DNA of 5,741 nucleotides, taken from an uncultured Bryobacterales bacterium (GTDB lineage: Bacteria > Acidobacteriota > Terriglobia > Bryobacterales > Bryobacteraceae). The stretch spans positions 1 to 5,741 of the forward strand of contig CALMAV010000396.1 of assembly GCA_937859895.1 (NCBI GenBank). The letters are read 5' to 3'. The position numbers and the translations under genes were made by a program. Below the pieces are notes generated by a model. The model had not been told where the DNA came from and did not search any database. It was given only the letters and a program-made list of their open reading frames with translations. Positions within the stretch are counted from its first letter, which is position 1, and each line of letters opens with the position of its first letter. This document shows positions 1 through 5,695 of this stretch, in pieces.

Positions 1-2
1 GA

Positions 3-230
3 GTTATTCCAACTCCGATCCCCATGCCGCGCAAGAAGAATCCGCTGGAGTCGCCAGATATTGTGACGCGTTCATTTACGGCGAAGATGCTGCCGCCTGG
101 CGATAAGGCAGACGGGTTCTTTTACTTCGAAGCCAAGCCGGAGGCGGGCGACAAGCTCTACGTAAATGGTATTCGACAGGCACGCTCGGGTAAGGAACTG
201 CTGTACTTCGAGTTTCCTTTGGAGCAGTAG
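3..230 (+). CDS. hypothetical protein, C-terminal part (5' end probably outside window)
   Basis: The reading frame is open from the window edge (first full codon at 3) to a TAG at 228-230. An ATG at 24 would give 68 residues, but no Shine-Dalgarno sequence precedes it and the upstream codons (reading VIPTPIP) look like protein, so the gene probably starts further left. The visible part contains GFFYFEAKPEAGDKLYV followed by NGIRQARSGKELLYFEFPL. Its alternating hydrophobic pattern suggests beta strands ending in a short hydrophobic C-terminus. From memory it resembles the C-terminal segment of small uncharacterised acidobacterial proteins ending in similar 'SGKELFYFE' strings; I cannot name a domain. 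No signal peptide or membrane segment is visible in this part. The next gene starts 17 bases after the stop with a good ribosome site, so the two may be co-transcribed. A 31-bp stretch inside it (136-166) recurs at 530-560. Function unknown. Confidence 0.6.
   Translation, partial: VIPTPIPMPRKKNPLESPDIVTRSFTAKMLPPGDKADGFFYFEAKPEAGDKLYVNGIRQARSGKELLYFEFPLEQ
136..166 (+). repeat. 31-bp direct repeat, copy 1 (inside first small gene)
   Basis: This copy begins AGCCGGAGGCGGGCGAC and ends at GTAAA. It matches 530-560 at 29 of 31 positions; the two differences are G in this copy against A in the other (positions 8 and 11 of the repeat). Here it is read in frame as PEAGDKLYV plus one more residue. 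Confidence 0.8.
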
Positions 231-247
231 CTGGGGAGCCATCTCGG

Positions 248-559
248 ATGAACATTGACGCCGATTGCGCGACCCTAGACGCGATCCGTAAGGCCCAATG
301 TGATGAGAAGGCGCGGTACGTCTATTCCGAAGAGGCAGAGCGCGCTCTGGCACTGTTGGTGTCCCGATACCCGGACTCAACTATGCATGCCTACTACTGC
401 GTCTTCTGCAACAACTACCACGTAGGCCGAATCCCAACGCTGAAAACGCAAGCTAGTATTCGACGCAATCTAACCTTGGAGAAGCTTTTGCTTTATGACT
501 TCACGGTGGTAGAAAGGAAGCCCAAGTCCAGCCGGAAGCAGGCGACAAGCTCTACGTAA
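248..559 (+). CDS. small hypothetical protein with CxxC-xxx-H zinc-ribbon-like motif
   Basis: This is a 103-residue protein starting at ATG 248, preceded by GGGGAG at 233-238 with 9 bases of spacing, which fixes the start. Residues 21-61 read as K-x2-Y-x-S-x-E-x-A, then a helix-like stretch, then AYYCVFCNNYHVGR, giving C51-x2-C54-x3-H58. This pattern resembles small bacterial proteins with a 'Y-C-x2-C-x2-W/Y-H-L/V-G' knuckle, often assumed to bind zinc; no second metal-ligand pair is obvious, so metal binding is an inference. No membrane segment or signal peptide is seen. The last ten or so residues (SSRKQATSST) come from reading the 530-560 repeat out of frame relative to its copy in the preceding gene, so the natural C-terminus may have been replaced. 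The stop (557-559) lies 24 bases from the convergent comM stop. Function unknown. Confidence 0.62.
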   Translation: MNIDADCATLDAIRKAQCDEKARYVYSEEAERALALLVSRYPDSTMHAYYCVFCNNYHVGRIPTLKTQASIRRNLTLEKLLLYDFTVVERKPKSSRKQATSST

Positions 560-560
560 A
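530..560 (+). repeat. 31-bp direct repeat, copy 2 (3' end of second small gene)
   Basis: This copy lies 394 bases downstream of the first, a distance not divisible by three, so the second gene reads it in a shifted frame and stops inside it (TAA 557-559). In the frame of copy 1 the surrounding DNA reads EAQVQPEAGDKLYVNLPFAYG, similar to the first gene before the repeat (EAKPEAGDKLYVN) and different after it. This suggests a remnant of a second related coding sequence. Confidence 0.75.
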
Positions 561-583
561 CCTGCCCTTTGCCTACGGGGAGG

Positions 584-1633
584 TCAGTTCCAGTAGTTGC
601 CGTCGAGGTTGCGGCATTGAACGGCCTCGGCCAGATGTTTAGTTGAGACAACGTTGGATTCGTCGAGGTCGGCGATGGTGCGGGCTACGCGTAGAACGCG
701 GTCGTGAGCTCGAGCAGATAAGTTCATGCGGCGTACTGCCATCTCCAGGGTGCGCTCTCCGGTTTCATCGAGTGCGCAGAGGGTGCGCAGTTGGGAAGCG
801 GGAATTTGGGCGTTGTAGAACCCGCGCTGCCGCTGGGTCTCGCGTGCGGTCTCGACGCGGGCGCGGATCTCAGAGGAGGGCACGCCGTCCGTTTTGCTGC
901 GGAGCTCTTTGTAGGGAACGGCAGGAACTTCGATGTGCATATCGATGCGGTCGAGAAGCGGGCCGCTTACCTTAGCGAGGTAGCGTGCAATGATTCCAGG
1001 GGTGCATCGGCATTCACGAGTGCTGTCTCCATAGAATCCACAAGGGCAGGGGTTCATTGCGGCAACAAGCATGATGCGGGCCGGAAAGGTGAGGGTGCCG
1101 TTGCTGCGGGCGAGCGTGACAGCGCCTTCTTCGAGCGGCTGGCGGAGTTGCTCGAGAACGCCGCGGGGGAACTCGGGAAGCTCGTCTAAGAACAGAACGC
1201 CTTGGTGGGCGAGGCTGACTTCGCCAGGACGTGGGCTGCCGCTGCCGCCGCCAATCAGACCGGCATCGGAGATGGTGTGGTGCGGCGACCTAAATGGGCG
1301 GTTGCGAAGGACGCCGATGCCGGGCGGGAGGACCCCTGCGACGCCGTGAATTTGTGTGGCTTCCAAGGCTTCGCGAAAGGTCAGTTTGGGCAAGATGCCG
1401 GCGAAGCGTTTGGCCAGCATCGTTTTACCTGAGCCAGGCGGGCCGATCATCAGGATATTGTGATTGCCGGCGGCGGCGACCTCGAGTGCGCGCTTGGCCA
1501 TGAGCTGACCTCGCACATCACTGAAGTCAGGTAACTCAGCGGTGCCGGCAGTTTGCTCGGGTAACACGGCTGACGTGGGACTGAAGGCGGAAGGCTCGTT
1601 CAGGAATTGGACAACCTCGGCGAGATGGCGCAA
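584..1633 (-). CDS. comM: ComM AAA+ ATPase and C-terminal domain fragment (downstream frame of broken comM)
   Basis: This frame gives 349 residues if translated from TTG 1633-1631; an in-frame TGA lies ten codons before the VFGL string, so TTG is the only upstream start codon in this frame. The Mg-chelatase AAA+ domain covers about residues 35-240: Walker A GPPGSGKT at 64-71, RSPHHTISDAGLIGGG at 115-130, Walker B GVLFLDE at 145-151, the MNPCPCGFYGD string at 193-203 with further cysteines C208 and C210, and SGPLLDRIDMHIEVP at 223-237. The C-terminal Mg-chelatase domain (about 254-345) has LSARAHDRVLRVARTIADL and ends LDGNYWN, a normal family terminus, so the 3' end is complete. It overlaps the N-terminal fragment by 34 bases. 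Reinitiation at TTG is conceivable but no strong ribosome site is seen. Stop TGA is at 586-584. Confidence 0.72.
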   Translation of the reverse strand: MRHLAEVVQFLNEPSAFSPTSAVLPEQTAGTAELPDFSDVRGQLMAKRALEVAAAGNHNILMIGPPGSGKTMLAKRFAGILPKLTFREALEATQIHGVAGVLPPGIGVLRNRPFRSPHHTISDAGLIGGGSGSPRPGEVSLAHQGVLFLDELPEFPRGVLEQLRQPLEEGAVTLARSNGTLTFPARIMLVAAMNPCPCGFYGDSTRECRCTPGIIARYLAKVSGPLLDRIDMHIEVPAVPYKELRSKTDGVPSSEIRARVETARETQRQRGFYNAQIPASQLRTLCALDETGERTLEMAVRRMNLSARAHDRVLRVARTIADLDESNVVSTKHLAEAVQCRNLDGNYWN

Positions 1634-2088
1634 GCCAAAGACCTGGCTGCTTCGGAGGCATTCTCAAAGGGAACGAGCAGATTCTGTATGCCGCGGCGCG
1701 CGGCAGCTACGGCGATCGACAGCGCTCCGCGGACAGGCCGCAAGCTACCGTCAAGCGAAAGCTCGCCGACCATCATGAAGTCGTCTGCATTGCGAACAGC
1801 ACCCATAGCGCCAAGGATGGCGGTTGCCATGGGCAGATCGAAGCCGGCACCTTCCTTACGAACGTTCGCCGGCGCAAGATTAATGGTTACCGACTTACTC
1901 GGGTAGCCAAAGCCGGAGTTCAGCAGCGCAGACTTAATCCGGTCGCGGCTTTCTTTCACTGCCGCATCGGGCATTCCGACCGTCACGAAATCACGAGCGG
2001 TTCCAGATGGATACATGTCGACCTCAACGTCGACGATATGGGCGTCAATGCCTTGAATAGCCGCACTTAGCGTACGGAACAGTGCCAC
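1600..2088 (-). CDS. comM: ComM N-terminal ChlI-domain fragment (upstream frame of broken comM)
   Basis: This frame gives 162 residues from a GTG at 2088-2086 (reading M/V-ALFRTLSAAIQGIDAHIV). An in-frame TAG lies three codons upstream and no nearer alternative fits the family N-terminus, so GTG is the start, although no clear Shine-Dalgarno sequence precedes it. Residues about 20-148 match the ChlI-type N-terminal domain (PF13541 type): FVTVGMPDAAVKESRDRI, then VTINLAPANVRKEGAGFDLP, GELSLDGSLRPVRG and a VPFENASEAA end. These are hallmark strings of YifB/ComM. Residues 149-162 are out-of-frame sequence after the lesion. The start lies 48 bases after the stop of the small membrane protein gene. 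Without the AAA+ part the fragment would have no ATPase activity. Confidence 0.72.
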   Translation of the reverse strand: MALFRTLSAAIQGIDAHIVDVEVDMYPSGTARDFVTVGMPDAAVKESRDRIKSALLNSGFGYPSKSVTINLAPANVRKEGAGFDLPMATAILGAMGAVRNADDFMMVGELSLDGSLRPVRGALSIAVAAARRGIQNLLVPFENASEAARSLACAISPRLSNS

Positions 2089-2136
2089 GCAGAGCTAGTG
2101 AATAACCGGGGGCGTGAATCTCATGGAGATTGGAAT

Positions 2137-2415
2137 CTACGTTGAGCGGCGACGGCTCAGGTGGCCGCCTCCGACCAGACCGAGGTCAAAGATGATGGCA
2201 ATGAAGAGAAAGACCAGGCTGGTGGTGCCGTAGATCGCAGCGTGAGTGTAACGCAGATAGGTGTAAACCAGAAAAGTAAGCGGCAGGAAGAGGAAGCCCA
2301 GGATGGGAAGAATCAGGTCGCGATAAACACCGGTAAAGAAGTTGGTGAAGAACCATAGCAGAAGAATGGCGATCCGCGGAAAGGCGAGAGCAAGCAGGCC
2401 GAATAAACAGGGCAA
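2137..2415 (-). CDS. small integral membrane protein, three predicted TM segments, unknown function
   Basis: I place the start at TTG 2415-2413, giving 92 residues beginning MPCLFGLLALAFPRIAILLL. An AAGGAG ribosome site (2431-2426 on the minus strand) lies 10 bases upstream. From memory this matches a family of short bacterial membrane proteins, common in actinobacteria, that begin MPCL and contain LGFLFLPLT. A longer version starting at 2493 would run into the protease gene and bypass this ribosome site. Predicted membrane segments are about residues 3-24, 34-54 and 63-82, followed by a Gly-rich and basic tail (VGGGHLSRRRST) that probably faces the cytoplasm. Conserved-looking features are the MPCL start, FPR after the first half-helix, LILPILGFLFLPLT and FDLGLVGGG. 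It starts 22 bases after the protease stop and ends 48 bases before comM, so it is probably co-transcribed. Function unknown. Confidence 0.7.
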   Translation of the reverse strand: MPCLFGLLALAFPRIAILLLWFFTNFFTGVYRDLILPILGFLFLPLTFLVYTYLRYTHAAIYGTTSLVFLFIAIIFDLGLVGGGHLSRRRST

Positions 2416-2425
2416 TGTGACATTT

Positions 2426-2431
2426 CTCCTT
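2426..2431 (-). promoter_or_regulatory. ribosome binding site AAGGAG that decides a TTG start
   Basis: The minus strand reads AAGGAG between the stop of the protease gene (2438) and the small membrane protein. The TTG at 2415 is 10 bases away. An ATG at 2423-2421 is only two bases away and opens a different frame that lacks the membrane pattern. This supports the TTG start. Confidence 0.6.
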
Positions 2432-2437
2432 GTGAGG

Positions 2438-3130
2438 CTACTGCCAATATTGCCACTGCGCGGTGGCAATGACGTATGCGCTAAGCATGGCATTCGTGAC
2501 CGCGTGCATCAGAATGCAGTCGACGACTGACTTGGTGCGGATCATCCAGCCGTTATAGATAATGCCGGTGATAAGTCCGACATCCCAATACGGGCCGTGC
2601 TCGGAGGCAAAGAGGATTGCGACAACCCAGAACGACAGAGGCGCGTAGGTGCCGAGCGCGACTTTCCCAAAATCGGGGTTGATGAGCCAGCGCATGAGCC
2701 AAGCCCGCCAGAAGAGCTCCTCGACAATTGGCACAATCAGCACGGCACGGGCTGTGCGCCAGGCCAAAACCCAAGTGCTTTTTAGTTCAGCAGGTTGGAT
2801 GGACGAATGAAGATGCCCGATGACTGAATTCGAGAAAAGCGGCCCGAGCCGATATCCGGGAATGAGTACATCGGGCGCAATCCAGAGAAAGAAAACAAGA
2901 AGTCCGACTGCGATGCTCGCCACCGGATAACGAGGCAAGACAGGCAGATTGCGTGGCCAGCAGACCCAGCAAACAATCGCCAGGACGATTGCCCACAATG
3001 GAGCCTCCCAGTAAGCAGAAAACTGCTTCGGGGAGGCTGCCAGGAACAGCAGAAAGAGAGCGAAGGGAGCTATGTACTCAACGGCAGGATAGCGGGTCCT
3101 CCAGGACGCGGGCGCGATAGCCGACTCCAA
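2438..3130 (-). CDS. CPBP/CAAX-type intramembrane glutamic protease (exosortase-associated CAAX protease-related type)
   Basis: This 230-residue polytopic membrane protein carries all three motifs of the CPBP (ABI/CAAX Rce1-like) glutamic proteases: EELFWR (E137, E138, R142), F174-x3-H178 in LFASEH, and H209-x3-N213 in HAVTN. The family cleaves peptides within the membrane or acts in maturation or protection of secreted products; the substrate here is unknown. The order EELFWRAWLMRWL, then FWVVAILFASEH, then GIIYNG resembles the CAAX prenyl protease-related family found beside exosortase genes (TIGR03008, from memory). Predicted membrane segments lie near residues 18-34, 43-58, 71-88, 124-138, 161-176, 183-197 and 202-222. 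The start is TTG 3130-3128, three bases after the TPR gene stop; no good ribosome site is visible, so translational coupling is likely. Length is normal and nothing essential is missing. A function in exosortase biology is inferred only from family and neighbour. Confidence 0.82.
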   Translation of the reverse strand: MESAIAPASWRTRYPAVEYIAPFALFLLFLAASPKQFSAYWEAPLWAIVLAIVCWVCWPRNLPVLPRYPVASIAVGLLVFFLWIAPDVLIPGYRLGPLFSNSVIGHLHSSIQPAELKSTWVLAWRTARAVLIVPIVEELFWRAWLMRWLINPDFGKVALGTYAPLSFWVVAILFASEHGPYWDVGLITGIIYNGWMIRTKSVVDCILMHAVTNAMLSAYVIATAQWQYWQ

Positions 3131-3133
3131 TCG

Positions 3134-5491
3134 TTATCCGATCTGGCTCACAAACGAGCGGATCTTCTCCGTCTGATCGGGCTGAGAAGAGTTCTGAAGC
3201 GCTTTCTGAGCTTCATCACGCGCGGCTTGCTTATCGCCTCCCTTCAACAGTGCCATGGCAAGGTGAAGGTGGTAAGTCGGATTTTTGGGATTCTCCTGCA
3301 CTACCTGACGGAACAGGTCCAGAGCCTGGGAGTTTAGATTTTTCTGCAGGTATACGTAACCGAGCGTGTCAGAGATATCGGTGCTTTTGGGAAAGCGCTT
3401 TTTCGCTCGTTCGGCGAAGGTTAGAGCCTGATCGAGGTTGGTGCCTTTTTCGGCATCCATGAAGGCGACATTGTTCAGAGCGAGAGGGTTGTCCGGGTCA
3501 TAGCCCAGGATGCGATTGTAAGTATCGGCAGCCTCGGTCTTCTTGCCCAAGGCTTCCTGAAGCATACCCTGATTTAACAGGACGTTGACGTTCCGTGGAT
3601 CGGCTTTAGCAGCCTGATTGAACGAGTTCAAGGCTTCGTCAAGCTGGCCGACCTGACGCTGTAGAGCGCCAAGCCGAACCCATGTCTCGGCAGATTTGTC
3701 GTTCGTCTTCAGCAACTCTTTGTAGTCATCGATGGCACTTTGGAAGTAACGGTTAGCGGTAGGGGGATCGGAGCGAAAAGCATTGGCACCAGCTGTGGCT
3801 TCGAAGCTAGCCAACTGCTGGCGGTAGCCGACATTATCGGGATTTTTCTGAACCAAGTCGCGCATACCCGCGACGGCATCCGCGCTCTTACCACTGGCAA
3901 GCTTCACCAACTGCAAGCCGACGAGAGCACGTGGGTCAGGTGGATTCGTCGCCGCCACCTTTTGGAATTCGGTGTTAGCCTTCTCCAGCTGTTTCCCGTT
4001 GACATAGACCTGAGCTAGCAGCAAGTGAGCCTCGTTCATGGCGGGGTACTCCTGAACCAGAGTTTCCAAATCGGCCTGAGCCTTATCGATCTGATTGGTG
4101 CCAATAAGAGCACGATCACGAAGGAACCGGGCTTCGGGATTTCTGGGGTCGGAGGACAGGATGTTTTCTGCCTGATCAAGCGCCTTGGCATGGTCGCCCT
4201 GATCCTCGTAGATACGCCCGGCTAACGCACGCGCGCCAAGGATGACAAGGGGCCGAACGGGTTTAGCCTTCGCTTCATCACTCAGTGCTTCGAGCGCTTC
4301 GCCCAGAGCTTTGTCAGGCTGGCGGGCGCTGAAGTAAGCGCGAGCTAACTGGAAGTGTAGAGCGCCATCGGACGGGTTGTTAGCCGACAGAGTCTTTAAC
4401 TGATCAACTGATTTTGCCCCATCACTGCCGTTGCTCTTTTGAAGCAGCAAGGCCGCATACATTTCGCTGGCCGAAGCATTTTTGGGATTGTCGGTAGAAA
4501 GCGTTTTGGCGAGCTTCAAGGCCTCATCATTACGGCCGGTCAGCTGGTAAGCGTTCACGATTCGCTGGCGGTACTGGAGCGCGTTCTTAGAATCATCTTT
4601 AACCCCGGCTTCATATTGGGCGAGCGCAAGATCGTACTTCTTAGCTTTCATGTAGTAGTCGCCCAGCATCTCGTGGCCGGCCTCGAAAGCTTTTTTGTTA
4701 TTGAGAACAGACTTCATGACAGCCTCGCCCTCTTCGTAGCGATTGGCCGCAAGGAGATAGCCCGCAAGATTTTGAATCGCAACGGGATTCGAACTATCAT
4801 TAGCAACGCGCTCACGAAGGATCGCCTCGGCCTTGGCTTTATCACCGGTACGGGAATAGAGAACAAAGAGAAAGTCGTAGCCAGGCCCCCAGCTCTTATC
4901 GTGGTTGAGCATGTCACGAATGAGAGCTTCTGCTTCGGGAGAGCGCTGCGCCCCGGCCAGAGCTTCGGCATACCAGCCAATCAGGTCGCGCGAATGAGGC
5001 TTAATGCTATTCGCACGGGCAAAGCTGGCGAGCGCCTTCTCGCGATCGTTATTCGCCAGGTAGAGAAGCCCCTGAATTCTGATGCCATCGAAAGAATTGG
5101 GATTATTTTGAAGGATCTTATCGTCAAGATCCTGAGCGTCAGTCAGGAAATTCTTGAACTTCTTGGGATTCGTTGCATAAGCACCGATGTAAATCTCAGC
5201 TAGTTTGCTGGCAGCATCGACGTTATCCGGCTTCAGATCGACCGCTCGGCGAAGATACTTAGTTGACTCAGGAAGATTGCCGTCATCCAGCAGATTGAGC
5301 CCCTGCCGGTAGTAGGCTTCCGCATTGGTCTTGTCTTTAGCGATTGCTTTCTGATAGAGGATAGATGCTTCCTTGAATTTCTTCTTATCGTGATACCGGT
5401 TACCGGTGGCGATCAGCTTTTCAGGGCTTTGGCTGCAGGCGGAAGAAAACAGGAGGGCGAAACAAGCTACGGCGGCGAGAGTGTACTTCAT
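3134..5491 (-). CDS. TPR-repeat lipoprotein, about 785 residues (PrsT-like architecture)
   Basis: The protein begins MKYTLAAVACFALLFSSAC, a short signal peptide with a type II lipobox (FSSAC, lipidated Cys19), so it should be exported and membrane-anchored. The rest is about 21 consecutive TPR-like units of roughly 34 residues, from SPEKLIATGNRYHDKKKF to the C-terminus, many ending in the usual D-P-x-N or N-P-x-N turn (for example KADPRN, GYDPDN, QENPKN). TPR superhelices bind partner proteins or peptides; there is no catalytic domain. Size, lipobox and a CAAX-related protease neighbour resemble the PEP-CTERM-system TPR lipoproteins (PrsT, TIGR02917, from memory), which act in exopolysaccharide and protein-sorting systems, but many outer-membrane TPR proteins look similar. 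The frame opens further upstream at ATG 5551 (805 residues) or ATG 5533, but those add a 14-20-residue hydrophilic leader before the signal peptide; none of the three starts has a clear ribosome site. Stop TAA is at 3136-3134. Confidence 0.82.
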   Translation of the reverse strand: MKYTLAAVACFALLFSSACSQSPEKLIATGNRYHDKKKFKEASILYQKAIAKDKTNAEAYYRQGLNLLDDGNLPESTKYLRRAVDLKPDNVDAASKLAEIYIGAYATNPKKFKNFLTDAQDLDDKILQNNPNSFDGIRIQGLLYLANNDREKALASFARANSIKPHSRDLIGWYAEALAGAQRSPEAEALIRDMLNHDKSWGPGYDFLFVLYSRTGDKAKAEAILRERVANDSSNPVAIQNLAGYLLAANRYEEGEAVMKSVLNNKKAFEAGHEMLGDYYMKAKKYDLALAQYEAGVKDDSKNALQYRQRIVNAYQLTGRNDEALKLAKTLSTDNPKNASASEMYAALLLQKSNGSDGAKSVDQLKTLSANNPSDGALHFQLARAYFSARQPDKALGEALEALSDEAKAKPVRPLVILGARALAGRIYEDQGDHAKALDQAENILSSDPRNPEARFLRDRALIGTNQIDKAQADLETLVQEYPAMNEAHLLLAQVYVNGKQLEKANTEFQKVAATNPPDPRALVGLQLVKLASGKSADAVAGMRDLVQKNPDNVGYRQQLASFEATAGANAFRSDPPTANRYFQSAIDDYKELLKTNDKSAETWVRLGALQRQVGQLDEALNSFNQAAKADPRNVNVLLNQGMLQEALGKKTEAADTYNRILGYDPDNPLALNNVAFMDAEKGTNLDQALTFAERAKKRFPKSTDISDTLGYVYLQKNLNSQALDLFRQVVQENPKNPTYHLHLAMALLKGGDKQAARDEAQKALQNSSQPDQTEKIRSFVSQIG

Positions 5492-5513
5492 AGAGATACG
5501 GGGGCTCACTTGG

Positions 5514-5542
5514 ATTGTAGGAAATATGCGCATGCTTTTAAA
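5514..5542 (-). promoter_or_regulatory. possible sigma70-type promoter for the TPR-protease operon
   Basis: The minus strand reads TTTAAA (5542-5537), 17 bases, then TACAAT (5519-5514). That is 4 of 6 matches at -35 and 5 of 6 at -10 with ideal spacing. Transcription would begin near 5507, leaving a leader of about 16 bases before the ATG at 5491 and excluding the upstream ATGs. Such matches occur by chance, so confidence is low. Confidence 0.3.
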
Positions 5543-5695
5543 GGACTTCATCGAAAATTGACGGCCACAAGAGCTACTGGCGATGCGGCACTCCTCCTTC
5601 GCTGTTCCAAGCTAGTGTGCCAAGAATGGCCGCAGCCCGTTGACAAGGAGTGAATACACCTTCGGCCTTTTCTCATAAGGACCGGAAGCAATCTC

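Larger units (their letters stand above)
584..2088 (-). pseudogene. comM: comM/yifB (Mg-chelatase-like AAA+ helicase), disrupted by a frameshift
   Basis: Together the two frames encode all three parts expected of a ComM/YifB protein: the N-terminal ChlI domain, the Mg-chelatase-type AAA+ core and the C-terminal Mg-chelatase domain. ComM is a hexameric DNA branch-migration helicase that helps integrate incoming single-stranded DNA during natural transformation. The frame changes at about 1643-1645. The first frame reads ENASEAA and then loses homology (RSLACAISPRLSNS, stop at 1600-1602). The second frame picks up with VFGLRHLAEVVQFLN, with VFGL encoded at 1642-1631. Family members usually carry about six residues (VVEG-like) between EAA and V-[FY]-x-[LV]; only two bases remain here, consistent with loss of about 16 bases. 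Restored length would be about 506 residues, normal for the family. Everything else, including the catalytic motifs and the C-terminal NYW end, looks intact, so the lesion is recent or an assembly error. It is the last gene of the putative operon. Confidence 0.8.

Noticed and set aside
72..380. 102-codon minus-strand frame across the two small genes
   Set aside because: It overlaps both + strand genes, is Arg-rich, and has no family resemblance or ribosome site.
560..583. Possible bidirectional terminator between convergent genes
   Set aside because: Only 24 bases separate the stops and I find no stem longer than three or four pairs and no T-tract.
643..1906. Several + strand open frames of 69-132 codons
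   Set aside because: They are antisense to comM, whose minus-strand frames carry Walker motifs and family strings; the antisense products are Arg/Gly/Ala-rich shadows of GC-rich codons.
2117..2131. Hairpin AATCTC-ATG-GAGATT between the small membrane protein and comM
   Set aside because: The six-bp stem is AT-rich and no T-tract follows on either strand, so it is not a credible terminator.
2416..2493. Longer N-terminus (26 extra residues) for the small membrane protein
   Set aside because: It would overlap the end of the protease gene and ignore the AAGGAG site; the family-like start is MPCL at the TTG.
4439..5203. 254-codon open frame on the + strand antisense to the TPR gene
   Set aside because: It lies wholly inside the TPR coding sequence, whose minus-strand frame shows clear repeat periodicity; the antisense product has no recognisable domain and no ribosome site.
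5640..5645. TTGACA on the + strand as a -35 box
   Set aside because: No -10-like hexamer lies 15-19 bases downstream; the sequence there is GC-rich.
5660..5688. Imperfect hairpin in the right-hand intergenic region
   Set aside because: It has two bulges and no T-tract on either strand, and nothing ties it to a known RNA family.
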